From an uncultured Eubacteriales bacterium (GTDB lineage Bacteria > Bacillota > Clostridia > Lachnospirales > Lachnospiraceae): DNA of 59,161 nucleotides. The stretch's first letter is position 1. Each line of letters begins with the position of its first letter. The notes beneath the pieces are model-generated. The model was given only the letters and a program-made list of their open reading frames with translations. It was not told the origin of the DNA and did not search any database. Location of the stretch: positions 1 to 59,161 of the forward strand of contig ONOC01000002.1 in NCBI GenBank assembly GCA_900319355.1, in the 5' to 3' direction. Below, piece by piece: positions 51,980 to 59,161 of the stretch. The translations under genes were made by a program, and so were the position numbers.

Positions 51980-53044
51980 TCACATGGCCGCCTTATGCTC
52001 AGTTTCCGGCGATACGGTTCCGCTGTCAAGCAGGAACCCGTAGCGGAGCGGATCGTCAGGATCGATGATCCAGGAATTCATCCCGGTGATGTAGGCGCTT
52101 CCGGTGATCTTCGGAATGATGGCTCTGTAACCTCCGACCTCGGTCTCCTCCACAGCCTCTCCGCGGAATTTCGATCCTGTGATGCTTTCATAGATAAATT
52201 CCTCATGCAGCCCGAGCTCACCTCTGGCATAGAGTGTGGCAAGCTTGGCGCTCGTTCCGGTGCCGCAGGGCGACCGGTCGGCCTGGGCATCTCCGAAGAT
52301 CACGCAGTTCTTCATGGAAGCACCGCTGTCTGCCTTCCGTGTGTAGAATTCCACCAGATCAACGGTCGTGATATCCAGCGTCGGATGCCGGATTTCCACA
52401 GAAGCGTTGATTTTTTCAAGCAGCTCCATGCCGAGACGGGTGATTTCTTCCATATGAGACGGATCCAGAACAAGACCGATCCTGTCCGCGTCTACCAGTG
52501 CGAAAAACGAACCGCCGAAGGAGATATCGTACGTCACCGTGCCCCATTCTGTCTCTGTCTTCAGATTCTTTCTGTAAAGAAAAGAAGGCACATTGTAGAT
52601 GCTGACATCCGCTGCCTTTCCATTCACGACATGCACCTTCGTCCGGATGAGACCGCTCGGGGAATCGAGCACCACCTCTGTATAAGGCTCGTGCACATCC
52701 ACCATTTTCGTGTCCACCAGCATGGATGCGACGCCGATGCTTCCGTGACCGCACATATTCAGATACCCGCCGCTGTTCAGGTAAATCACACCCACATCGG
52801 CTTCTTCATTCACCGGCTCGGTGAGCATCGCTCCGAACATATCGCGATGGCCCCTCGGTTCGAGCATCAGAGCAGCCCGGAGGAAGTCATAATGCTCCTG
52901 CATATACTGCTTTTTCTCCATCATGGTTCTGCCGGAAGGCTCCGGAATGCCGTCATAAATAATCCTGGTCGGCTCCCCCATCGTATGTGAGTCAATAACC
53001 TTGATGATAAAATTGTAGGAACTGATTTCCGGTGTGCGTCTCAT
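51980..53044 (-). CDS. prdF: Proline racemase PrdF
   Basis: Interconverts L- and D-proline, feeding D-proline reductase. Both catalytic cysteines are in their motifs: NMCGHGSIGVASM near residue 95 and RSPCGTGTSAKLATLYARGEL near 255. The N-terminal DSHTMGEPTRIIYDGIP and FGGSFFALVDAD are also typical. The 3-hydroxyproline dehydratase branch of this family has Thr in place of the second Cys, so Cys here supports racemase. 4-hydroxyproline epimerase also keeps both Cys and remains an alternative. The start at 53044 follows GGGGGATGCACC. It is last in the transporter-kinase-racemase run. Confidence 0.92.
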   Translation of the reverse strand: MRRTPEISSYNFIIKVIDSHTMGEPTRIIYDGIPEPSGRTMMEKKQYMQEHYDFLRAALMLEPRGHRDMFGAMLTEPVNEEADVGVIYLNSGGYLNMCGHGSIGVASMLVDTKMVDVHEPYTEVVLDSPSGLIRTKVHVVNGKAADVSIYNVPSFLYRKNLKTETEWGTVTYDISFGGSFFALVDADRIGLVLDPSHMEEITRLGMELLEKINASVEIRHPTLDITTVDLVEFYTRKADSGASMKNCVIFGDAQADRSPCGTGTSAKLATLYARGELGLHEEFIYESITGSKFRGEAVEETEVGGYRAIIPKITGSAYITGMNSWIIDPDDPLRYGFLLDSGTVSPETEHKAAM

Positions 53045-53060
53045 GGTGCATCCCCCGCTC

Positions 53061-53669
53061 TCATTCGTCGTCTGCTTCTCCGAACTTGGCCTTCGTGATC
53101 GCAGCCAGTGCTCTTGCCGTGCCCTCGACACCCAGCAGTGAACTGTTGATGATGATGTGCTTGTATTTCGGATCTCCCGGCGCATAGCCGGCGTAATGTC
53201 TGTGATAATTGAGCCTTGCCTTATCGACCTCACGGATCATTTTTCTGGCCTCTGCCCTGTCCATGCCAAGGGAATTGATGCAGTTCTCAAGCCGCGCTTC
53301 TTTGGGTGCGTAGATATAGACGTGGATGGCATTCGGATCATCCCGCAGGACATAGTCCGCGCATCGTCCGACAATGACACAGGATTCTGTAGCCGCAAGC
53401 TTCGCGATGATTTTGCACTGAACCTCAAAAACCCTGTTCTGCTGATCTGACGACTCCGTGCCCAGGGGAACCACCATGCGCCAGAAGCTGTTCTTCCTGT
53501 ATTCCTCCTGATCCCCCAGAACGGACACCGGAAGATTCATCATTCTGGAGGTTGCCTCCAGGATATCCCTGTCGTAATAGGAAACGCCGAGAAGCTCTGC
53601 CAGCCTTCTTGCTACCGGCCGGCCGAGACTTCCGAATTCCCTTCCGATCGTAATGACAAATTTTTTCAT
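53061..53669 (-). CDS. Cytidylate kinase-like family protein
   Basis: A 202-residue P-loop-type protein of the cytidylate-kinase-like family. The N-terminus MKKFVITIGREFGSLGRPVARRLAELLGVSYYDRDIL has the GREFGSxG motif in place of a classical Walker A. VIVGRCADYVLRD and a LID-like VDKARLNYHRHYAG follow. The family is common in Clostridia beside transport or regulatory genes, and its substrate is unknown. It lies 16 bases upstream of prdF and 33 bases after the ABC ATPase gene, so it is probably co-transcribed with both. It is unlikely to be the essential Cmk. Confidence 0.87.
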   Translation of the reverse strand: MKKFVITIGREFGSLGRPVARRLAELLGVSYYDRDILEATSRMMNLPVSVLGDQEEYRKNSFWRMVVPLGTESSDQQNRVFEVQCKIIAKLAATESCVIVGRCADYVLRDDPNAIHVYIYAPKEARLENCINSLGMDRAEARKMIREVDKARLNYHRHYAGYAPGDPKYKHIIINSSLLGVEGTARALAAITKAKFGEADDE

Positions 53670-53702
53670 CTGCTTTTCCTCCGTTACCTGTTCCGGCGTT
53701 TT

Positions 53703-54452
53703 TCAGGCCTGTGCGGCGTCCGTTCCGAGGAAACGGGACAGGAATGCCCTCGTCCGTGCTTCCTTCGGACTGCCGAAGATTTCCGCCGGCGCACCTTCTT
53801 CGACAATGTAGCCGTCCGCCATAAAAATCACCCTGTCTGCCACATCACGCGCGAAAGCCATCTCATGCGTGACCACCACCATGGTCATGCCTTCCTGCGC
53901 GAGATCTTTCATGACATTCAGCACCTCGCCGACGAGCTCGGGATCCAGTGCCGAAGTCGGTTCATCAAACAGCAGCACCTCCGGTTCCATCGCCAGCGCT
54001 CTGGCGATGGCCACACGCTGCTGCTGTCCTCCGGAAAGCATCATCGGCTTCGCCTTCGCCTTGCTCTCAAGTCCTACCTTCTTCAGAAGGTCCATCGCCA
54101 GTCCGGTTGCCTCGGCCTTTGATTTATGCTTTGTCAGGACCGGCGCCATCGTCACGTTGTCGATAACATTCTTCATCGGGAAAAGGTTGAACCTCTGGAA
54201 CACCATGCCCACTTCTTCACGGAACTTCCTGATGTCGGCGCCCTTCTCCAGCATGTTCTGGCCCTTGTAGATCACCTGTCCGGCTGAAGGAATTTCCAGC
54301 TGATTGATGCATCGGAGAAGCGTGCTTTTTCCTGAACCGGAGGGGCCGATAATGACGATCACCTCGCCCTTTTCCACCTGCATATTGATATCCTTCAGCA
54401 CCTGCAGATCATTAAATGATTTGGCGAGATGCCGGACTTCAAGTAATGCCAT
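53703..54452 (-). CDS. Polar amino acid ABC transporter ATP-binding protein
   Basis: A GlnQ/ArtP-type ATPase, 249 residues. Walker [16 protein letters not shown]-loop [10 protein letters not shown], signature [15 protein letters not shown], Walker [12 protein letters not shown] and the H-loop VVTHEM are intact. It lies 12 bases after the permease gene. Placement next to proline racemase and prd genes suggests proline as substrate, but this is inference. Confidence 0.94.
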   Translation of the reverse strand: MALLEVRHLAKSFNDLQVLKDINMQVEKGEVIVIIGPSGSGKSTLLRCINQLEIPSAGQVIYKGQNMLEKGADIRKFREEVGMVFQRFNLFPMKNVIDNVTMAPVLTKHKSKAEATGLAMDLLKKVGLESKAKAKPMMLSGGQQQRVAIARALAMEPEVLLFDEPTSALDPELVGEVLNVMKDLAQEGMTMVVVTHEMAFARDVADRVIFMADGYIVEEGAPAEIFGSPKEARTRAFLSRFLGTDAAQA

Positions 54453-54464
54453 ACCGATCCCTCC

Positions 54465-55109
54465 TTACTTTTTCAGATGACTTTCCACGGTCTTCTGGAT
54501 CACGATCAGCACCGAAATGATCACAAGATAAAATGCCGCGCCGATGGTATAGGCCTCGATGGTCTTGTATGTGATAGAAGCATAGTTCTGAATCTCATGT
54601 GTGATCTCATCCACGACGATAACGGAAAGCAGTGCCGTATCCTTCACGGAAATAATAAACTGGTTGAACAGCGACGGAAGCATCGAGCGGAAGGCCTGCG
54701 GAATAATGACATGCCACATGGTCTGCGCCGGCGAAAGGCCAAGGCTCAGGCCCGCCTCCCGCTGCCCCGGATCGATGGAATCCAGGGCGCCGCGGACAAT
54801 CTCGGCGATGAAGGCGCCGGAGTTAAAAGTAATGACAATGATGCCGGCTGCATTGCTTGAAAGATCAATGCCGATCAGCTTCGGTGTCACATAGTAGATG
54901 TACAGCGCCTGTACGATCAGCGGTGTTGCACGGATGATCCAGATATAGATTTCCGCAATGGTTCTTGCGATTTTATTTTTTGCCCTCAGCCCGAATCCGG
55001 CCAGAGCCCCGATGGCAAATCCAAGCAGGATACCGATAACGGCGATGTAGATTGTCGTTTTCAGGCCCCGGAACAGCATCGGGAGCAATACTTTCAAAAC
55101 CTCTGCCAT
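54465..55109 (-). CDS. Polar amino acid ABC transporter permease
   Basis: A 214-residue HisM/GlnP-type permease with five hydrophobic helices. The start region reads LKVLLPMLFRGLKTTIYIAVIGILLGFAIGALAG. The EAA-type coupling loop reads QREAGLSLGLSPAQTMWHVIIPQAFRSMLPSL. A GGAGGTATTTTTC ribosome site precedes the ATG. It is a single permease, so it would work as a homodimer with the adjacent ATPase. Confidence 0.94.
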   Translation of the reverse strand: MAEVLKVLLPMLFRGLKTTIYIAVIGILLGFAIGALAGFGLRAKNKIARTIAEIYIWIIRATPLIVQALYIYYVTPKLIGIDLSSNAAGIIVITFNSGAFIAEIVRGALDSIDPGQREAGLSLGLSPAQTMWHVIIPQAFRSMLPSLFNQFIISVKDTALLSVIVVDEITHEIQNYASITYKTIEAYTIGAAFYLVIISVLIVIQKTVESHLKK

Positions 55110-55198
55110 GAAAAATACCTCCCTCCGTATTTTGCTGGAAACTGCCCCAGGATCCGCGCTGAGGCGGTGTACATCAGTGTATCAGTGAAAGATTTTCA

Positions 55199-56188
55199 TC
55201 AGTCGAGCCATTTCGCCTTCAGTTCGTCGAAGGTTCCGTCATCAATGAGTGCCTGAATCGCCTTGTTGAAATCTTCCTGAAGTCCCGGAACCCGCTCGCA
55301 GGCCTCTTTGGAGATGGCAATGGCGTACGGCGCCTGGCCCTGGTTAAACTCGTCGCCGACAACCTCAAGCTTTGTGTCCGGCGTATTCTCTACGTAATAG
55401 TTGGCATTCGGGCCATCCTGAATCACCGCATCCACCTTGCCCTGTTCAAGGGATTCATAGGCGGTCGTGATCGTATCATGCACCTGAAGTCTGTCCGCCG
55501 GCACGCCGTTGTTGGTGCAGTACATGTGTGAGCAGGTGCCCTTCTCAACGGCGATGGTGTAATCGCCGGAAACCAGGGTATCGATGTCGGTGATTTCCGA
55601 CGGTGAGGTTTCCTTATTGATCATGACAACCTGACCGGAATCGCAGTAGGTATTCGAGAAGTTCATAACTTCCTTCCTCTCATCGGTTGCACACAGGGCA
55701 GCCATGCCGAAGTCGACCTGACCCTGCGCCAGCGATGTCGCGATTGCGGAATAATCCATAACCTGCGTATCACCGTCGATTTCAAATCCCAGGTAATCCT
55801 GCAGTGCCTTCTCAAAATCAATATCGAAACCGATAACCGTCGTACCGTCGGTATCATAGTAGGTGAACGGAGCAAAGAGTGCCGTCGTGGCAAAGGAGAG
55901 CTTTACACCTTTCAGCGCTCCCTTCGCTGAACCCGACGATGTGGAGGAAACTGCTGCCACTGTCTCTGTATCCGATGATGCCGAAGAGGATGCCGCCTCT
56001 GAAGAAGCCTCAGCTGATGCGGATTCCGTCGCGGAAGCGGAAGACGATGCCGTTCCGGAAGTCGAAGACGATGCTGCGGATGAACCTGCGGACGATGTCG
56101 AAGCTGAGCTGCTTCCGCATCCTGTCATCAGTGCGCCGGCCATAGCTGCCGATAAAAGAACCGATAACCATTTTCGAGATTTCATCAT
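55199..56188 (-). CDS. Amino acid ABC transporter substrate-binding lipoprotein
   Basis: Solute receptor of SBP family 3, 329 residues. The signal peptide KSRKWLSVLLSAAMAGALMTGCG ends in a lipobox. About 60 residues of almost pure Ser, Ala, Thr and Glu follow (residues 25-85), an unusually long flexible linker. The core shows LSFATTALFAPFTYYDTDGTTVIGFDIDFEKAL, VDFGMAALCATDERKEVMNFSNTY and VEKGTCSHMYC. Ligand identity is unknown; proline is suggested by the neighbours. ATGs at 56188 and 56185 are both possible, after GAGAGGAG. It leads the operon, behind a leader terminator. Confidence 0.93.
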   Translation of the reverse strand: MMKSRKWLSVLLSAAMAGALMTGCGSSSASTSSAGSSAASSSTSGTASSSASATESASAEASSEAASSSASSDTETVAAVSSTSSGSAKGALKGVKLSFATTALFAPFTYYDTDGTTVIGFDIDFEKALQDYLGFEIDGDTQVMDYSAIATSLAQGQVDFGMAALCATDERKEVMNFSNTYCDSGQVVMINKETSPSEITDIDTLVSGDYTIAVEKGTCSHMYCTNNGVPADRLQVHDTITTAYESLEQGKVDAVIQDGPNANYYVENTPDTKLEVVGDEFNQGQAPYAIAISKEACERVPGLQEDFNKAIQALIDDGTFDELKAKWLD

Positions 56189-56237
56189 AATTATTTCTCC
56201 TCTCTTTACTTGTCCCTGTCTTCGGGTTGCAGTATAG

Positions 56238-56282
56238 AAAAAGACAGGCCCCGGTGCTTCCGATTAAGCACCGTTGCCTGTC
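56238..56282 (-). terminator. Intrinsic terminator in the amino acid transporter leader
   Basis: GACAGGC and GCCTGTC outer arms and CGGTGCTT/AAGCACCG inner arms are followed on the minus strand by TTTTTCTA. No minus-strand gene lies upstream before prdB, and the LysR gene is on the other strand. It therefore sits inside the leader of the binding-protein gene. Confidence 0.85.
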
Positions 56283-56343
56283 CTGATCTATCAGTCATAT
56301 AAGTTTAACAGCCGTCTTCTTCTGCCTTCTGTTAATGTCTGAG

Positions 56344-56372
56344 ATTATATCTGCATTTATCTGAAAAGTAAA
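56344..56372 (-). promoter_or_regulatory. Sigma-A-type promoter of the amino acid transporter operon
   Basis: On the minus strand TTTACT and TATAAT are 17 bases apart. The binding-protein ATG is about 155 bases downstream. Confidence 0.78.
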
Positions 56373-56411
56373 ACATCATTTCGTGATAACCGGTATGCAA
56401 AATTGTAATGT

Positions 56412-56426
56412 CAGTAAAAATTACTG
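56412..56426. promoter_or_regulatory. LysR-type palindromic site
   Basis: CAGTAA-AAA-TTACTG is a perfect inverted repeat and fits the T-N11-A pattern of LysR regulators (T411 to A423). It lies 40 bases upstream of the -35 box of the divergent transporter promoter, the usual place for a LysR activator. Confidence 0.55.
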
Positions 56427-56540
56427 TAAATACGTTTGATTCTGAATTTTTTACATGAATCCTGACGAATCCGGTAGATTTTTGCATGATTTCTGTTATC
56501 ATAAAGTCTGTAAAAATCCATCCGGAAAGCAGGCTGTCAC

Positions 56541-57464
56541 ATGGATATTAACAAATTCATTGTATTCGAGAGCGTAGCTGATACGCTGAACTTCACCAAA
56601 AGCGGCGAGATGCTGGGATATACCCAGTCCGGCATCAGCCATATCCTGAAAACCCTGGAAACAGAACTTGGATTTCCTCTTTTTGTGCGTTCCCGCCAGG
56701 GGGTCACTCTGACTTCAAACGCACGTGCCCTTCTTCCGAAGGTCCGGGCACTGATCCGCATGAATGAGGAGATCGAACAGACCGTCAACGCCATCAACGG
56801 CATAGAAAGCGGCCATATCACGATTGCTTCCTTTGCCAGCATCTCACGCCGCTGGCTTCCGAAAATCATTTACAGCTTCCGGGAAAAATACCCGAAAATT
56901 GAAATTGAACTCCGTGAGGGCGGAACGGATGATATTACAGAATGGATTCTGAACACGGAAGCGGATTTCGGTCTGCTCAGCCACCGGCATATCGGCAGCA
57001 GCCTGACCTGGATTCCTCTCTATGAGGACCCGCTCGTCGCTGTCCTGCCTGCGGACTACCCTGTCGGAAACCGGAAATCGTTCCCGATCAAAGCCTTTGA
57101 CGGACAGCCTTTCATCATCTCCGCCGAGGGCGTGGATTATGATATTCACGCGGTTCTCGCGGACGGGCACGTCAATCCGGCTATCCGTTTCTCCTCGAAA
57201 GATGATCATGCCATTCAGTCCATGGTGGAAAATCATCTCGGCATCAGCATTCTTCCGAAGCTGGTTCTGGACCCGGAAATTCATGCCATACAGACGCTTC
57301 CGCTCTCTCCGGCCCGCAGCCGTGAACTCGGCATTGCAGCGCCGCCGGAAGAAGCCATTTCACCGGCAGCCGGAAAATTCATAGCGGCAGTGAGGGATTT
57401 CATTTCACCCCTTCCGGCAGACGGCAGCAATACCGCTGCCACAGAAGCTGCTCTGCACGCATGA
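56541..57464 (+). CDS. LysR family transcriptional regulator
   Basis: A 307-residue regulator. The N-terminal winged helix-turn-helix is MDINKFIVFESVADTLNFTKSGEMLGYTQSGISHILKTLETELGFPLFVRSRQGVTLTSNA. The effector domain begins near residue 92 (GHITIASFASISRRWLPKII). It is divergent from the amino-acid transporter operon and convergent with prdB, so it is a candidate regulator of proline uptake and use. Characterised clostridial prd loci use the sigma-54-type activator PrdR, so a LysR here would be a different arrangement. Confidence 0.93.
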   Translation: MDINKFIVFESVADTLNFTKSGEMLGYTQSGISHILKTLETELGFPLFVRSRQGVTLTSNARALLPKVRALIRMNEEIEQTVNAINGIESGHITIASFASISRRWLPKIIYSFREKYPKIEIELREGGTDDITEWILNTEADFGLLSHRHIGSSLTWIPLYEDPLVAVLPADYPVGNRKSFPIKAFDGQPFIISAEGVDYDIHAVLADGHVNPAIRFSSKDDHAIQSMVENHLGISILPKLVLDPEIHAIQTLPLSPARSRELGIAAPPEEAISPAAGKFIAAVRDFISPLPADGSNTAATEAALHA

Positions 57465-57504
57465 ACTTTCCGCTGCTCTCATGGGAAAGGTGAGTAAGAA
57501 CGGA

Positions 57505-58233
57505 TCAGACATTATGACGGTATTCGTATGGAAGAACCTTCAGCTGGTTGTAGCTCGGACAGTCGCGCACCCACTCCAGTGATTCCTTTACGATGGCCGT
57601 CTGCATCGGAATATTGTTCGGCTCACCGGCATTGGAACCGATCGGCACATGCGGCGCCGTAATTCTGGGCGCTCCCTGCTGACGTGCGATCGGCGGAAGC
57701 GCTGCGATAACGCAGCAGCTCATGCCCGCGGCCTCACAGCATCTGGTCACGATGGTCGCAGAGCGGTGGCATGTGCCGCAGCCGCCGGTGCAGAGAACGA
57801 CATCAACGCCCTGCGCCTTCAGCTTTCTCGCAATCTCCGGTCCCGTCTCATTGCGGAACTTCTCGACATTTCCGCCGCCGCCCATAAAGGTATAGGTTTC
57901 CTTCGGCAGCGATCCGATAAATCCTGATGCAACCAGCTCGTGCAGCCGGTCGATCGGGAACATGGCATTCACGTCCTTATTGATATCCGAGTTATCAAAA
58001 CCTCCGTGCGTTACCATAAGTTCACTTGACGGCGTATCGAATTCAATGGTCCGGTAGGAATAGTCACCGGAGGTATTGAACGGCACCTGGCTCTTCTTAT
58101 GGATGCCGCCTGCCGTGATAAAAGCAACACAGCACTCACTCAGCGGCTTCTTCAGTTCCGTAAAAACAGGTGGCGGTGTTACGGGAACAAAAATTTCAGA
58201 CTGCATGCCTTCTACCGTAGTCAACATAGTCAT
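57505..58233 (-). CDS. prdB: D-proline reductase subunit PrdB, cysteine form
   Basis: Catalytic subunit of D-proline reductase, which opens the D-proline ring to 5-aminovalerate. The 242-residue length, TTVEGMQSEIFVPVTPPPVF near the N-terminus, SELMVTHGGFDNSDINKDVN and MFPIDRLHEL, and the end VLPYEYRHNV match PrdB. In characterised PrdB the redox residue is selenocysteine (TGA codon). Here the motif reads CTGGCGTCHRSAT, with Cys152 encoded by TGC at 57778-57780. A nearby Cys148 is an extra. The ATG at 58233 is only two bases from GGAGG; ATG at 58227 is better spaced. It lies downstream of a small prd-linked gene and prdA. Confidence 0.9.
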   Translation of the reverse strand: MTMLTTVEGMQSEIFVPVTPPPVFTELKKPLSECCVAFITAGGIHKKSQVPFNTSGDYSYRTIEFDTPSSELMVTHGGFDNSDINKDVNAMFPIDRLHELVASGFIGSLPKETYTFMGGGGNVEKFRNETGPEIARKLKAQGVDVVLCTGGCGTCHRSATIVTRCCEAAGMSCCVIAALPPIARQQGAPRITAPHVPIGSNAGEPNNIPMQTAIVKESLEWVRDCPSYNQLKVLPYEYRHNV

Positions 58234-58250
58234 ATCCTCCTTCTGTCAGA

Positions 58251-58700
58251 TCAGATGCTCTCCACGGGAATACTGCTCATTCCGGTCACATCCATGCTGC
58301 TGTAATAAAATTCAACCTTCAGACCGGTCTTCAGCGGAACCGGCGTAAACAGCCACCGGCGGGGAACGGCGACGGTACCGAGGCCGTCCTGCACCGTGAT
58401 TCTTGCCGCGGTGTCATTGACCTCTGTGATGGTTCCGCTGACGAGCACCGGAAACGGATCCATCCCCTGTCTCAGTTCGGATGCATCGCATTCGACGGGA
58501 TCCGTCACAACCCACACATAGCTGAAATAAAAGGACAGCTCATGACCCGGGACAATCTCTTCATCGCCGCGGATCAGCCAGCGGGGCACCACGAGTACGC
58601 CGAGCCTTCCTCGGAGATGTATGCGGACAAGATCCTTCTCTGTTTCCTTCACAAGCCCGCCCATCCAGACGGGACTGATCGTATATTCAGGCATCTCCAT
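58251..58700 (-). CDS. Small protein encoded between prdA and prdB
   Basis: A 149-residue protein, MEMPEYTISPVWMGGLVKETEKDLVRIHLRGRLGVLVVPRWLIRGD and then a second half, VSGTITEVNDTAARITVQDGLGTVAVPRRWLFTPVPLK. The two halves are similar (LGVLVVPRWLI and LGTVAVPRRWLF), so it is an internal duplication, probably of a small beta-barrel domain. I recall a family named for clostridial proline-reductase loci (CBO2463/CBO2479 type) that fits, but cannot confirm. The start at 58700 follows GGAGGAGTGCAG. Its role is unknown; position implies a part in making or assembling proline reductase. Confidence 0.8.
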   Translation of the reverse strand: MEMPEYTISPVWMGGLVKETEKDLVRIHLRGRLGVLVVPRWLIRGDEEIVPGHELSFYFSYVWVVTDPVECDASELRQGMDPFPVLVSGTITEVNDTAARITVQDGLGTVAVPRRWLFTPVPLKTGLKVEFYYSSMDVTGMSSIPVESI

Positions 58701-58813
58701 CTGCACTCCTCCTTCCGCACGGACGTCTGCCTCGCGGCTCTTTCGCTGTTCTGGCTGCCCTTTCGCTTTCCTGAAAACGTTTTTCTGTTCCGGCTGTATC
58801 GTACCCGGATACC

Positions 58814-59161
58814 TCAGTGCATGGTTCCGTTATCGACCAGCTTCGTCTCCGGAAGACCGAGAAGACGGTTGTTCGCGTTGATGACATCATTGCTCCACTT
58901 CTTCGGTGCCGCCTTGATCTCCACGCCGGCCATGCGGTTTTTGAGCATCTGGATGGCACGTGCTGCAACTTCTTTTGTGATGCAGGAGCATCCTGCCACG
59001 TTGTTTTCGAATCCGCCGGCATCCATGTTCTCCTCGACCATGGCCGTCGCATATTTGTTGCCGACCACGAGCTGGCCCTGATAAGCGCAGAACGATACGC
59101 CGACCACCGGGATGCCTCTCTTGCCGGCCTGCCCGATATGCTGGATAAAATCAATGTGGTT
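58814..59161 (-). CDS. prdA: D-proline reductase proprotein PrdA (C-terminal end only)
   Basis: The last 115 residues of a gene that continues beyond the window. It reads NHIDFIQHIGQAGKRGIPVV, then GVSFCAYQGQLVVGNKYATAMVEENMDAGGFENNVAGCSCITKEVAARAIQMLKNRMAGVEIKAAPKKWSNDV. This fits the C-terminal part of PrdA, the precursor that is cleaved to give the pyruvoyl-bearing subunit of proline reductase. The cleavage site is outside the window. It lies upstream of the small prd gene and prdB, which supports the assignment. Confidence 0.83.
   Translation of the reverse strand, partial: NHIDFIQHIGQAGKRGIPVVGVSFCAYQGQLVVGNKYATAMVEENMDAGGFENNVAGCSCITKEVAARAIQMLKNRMAGVEIKAAPKKWSNDVINANNRLLGLPETKLVDNGTMH

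Larger units (their letters stand above)
56189..56540. other. 352-bp divergent regulatory region
   Basis: It separates the transporter operon (minus) and the LysR gene (plus). It holds a minus-strand promoter (56344-56372), a leader terminator (56238-56282) and a LysR-type palindrome (56412-56426). It is markedly AT-rich compared with the rest of the window. No gene is seen. Confidence 0.75.

Noticed and set aside
56189-56540. T-box or known riboswitch in the transporter leader
   Set aside because: I could not find the T-box AGGGTGG-type motif or another aptamer consensus by eye, so only a leader terminator is claimed.
57778-57780. Missed in-frame TGA selenocysteine codon in prdB
   Set aside because: The codon on the coding strand is TGC and the frame is open throughout, so no recoding is needed.

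Overview
The window looks like chromosomal DNA of a fermentative, strictly anaerobic Firmicute of the class Clostridia, probably Lachnospiraceae-like. The reasons are the order of the rimP-nusA-ylxR-ylxQ-infB-rbfA-nrnA-truB-ribF operon, strong GGAGG ribosome sites, a moderately high GC content, and proline (Stickland-type) fermentation and glycyl-radical genes. This is inference from gene content; no 16S rRNA gene is present. Nearly all genes are on the minus strand, so transcription mostly runs from high to low coordinates.

Layout. 1-0.85 kb: end fragment of hisH and a YerC/YecD TrpR-like regulator. 0.9-10.1 kb: translation and RNA operon (rimP to ribF). 10.2-16.5 kb: mscS, an unusual glgB-like gene with a lysine/alanine repeat tail, ftsH and greA. 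16.5-25.4 kb: M18 aminopeptidase, an alpha/beta hydrolase, a nucleobase permease, ylmH, a YcxB-like protein, tRNA-Ala, ispE, plsC and a catalytically degenerate GDPD-like protein. 25.6-34.2 kb: two M24 Xaa-Pro peptidases and an oppABCDF peptide transporter. 34.3-38.7 kb: proC, hypD (trans-4-hydroxyproline dehydratase) and its radical-SAM activase. 38.7-51.9 kb: mixed accessory genes (TetR, SRAP, mgtE, two MATE pumps, tRNA-Arg, cobI, desulfoferrodoxin, SDR, a NifX-FKBP fusion, azlCD, an ABC-F remnant, an EamA transporter). 52-59.2 kb: proline racemase, a cytidylate-kinase-like protein, a polar amino-acid ABC transporter, a LysR regulator, and the start of a D-proline reductase locus (prdB, a small prd-linked protein, the 3' end of prdA).

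How the genes fit together. The right-hand 34 kb contains parts of one catabolic route in linked blocks. Opp would import oligopeptides, the Xaa-Pro peptidases would release proline or hydroxyproline residues, HypD dehydrates trans-4-hydroxy-L-proline to pyrroline-5-carboxylate, ProC reduces that to L-proline, the racemase gives D-proline, and PrdA/PrdB reduce it to 5-aminovalerate. That is the set needed to use collagen- or gelatin-type peptides as electron acceptors. Each step is known for its family; the linkage into one module is inferred from gene order. PrdB carries cysteine where the characterised enzymes carry selenocysteine.

Main oddities are: the GlgB-like protein with Asn at the nucleophile position and an 11-residue-repeat tail; the GDPD-like protein lacking three active-site residues; the Cys-form PrdB; intrinsic terminators lying between a promoter region and three transporter genes; a TetR-type palindrome on the hypD-activase promoter; a NifX-Cys-rich-FKBP fusion; two gene remnants; and at least two families of intergenic repeats.
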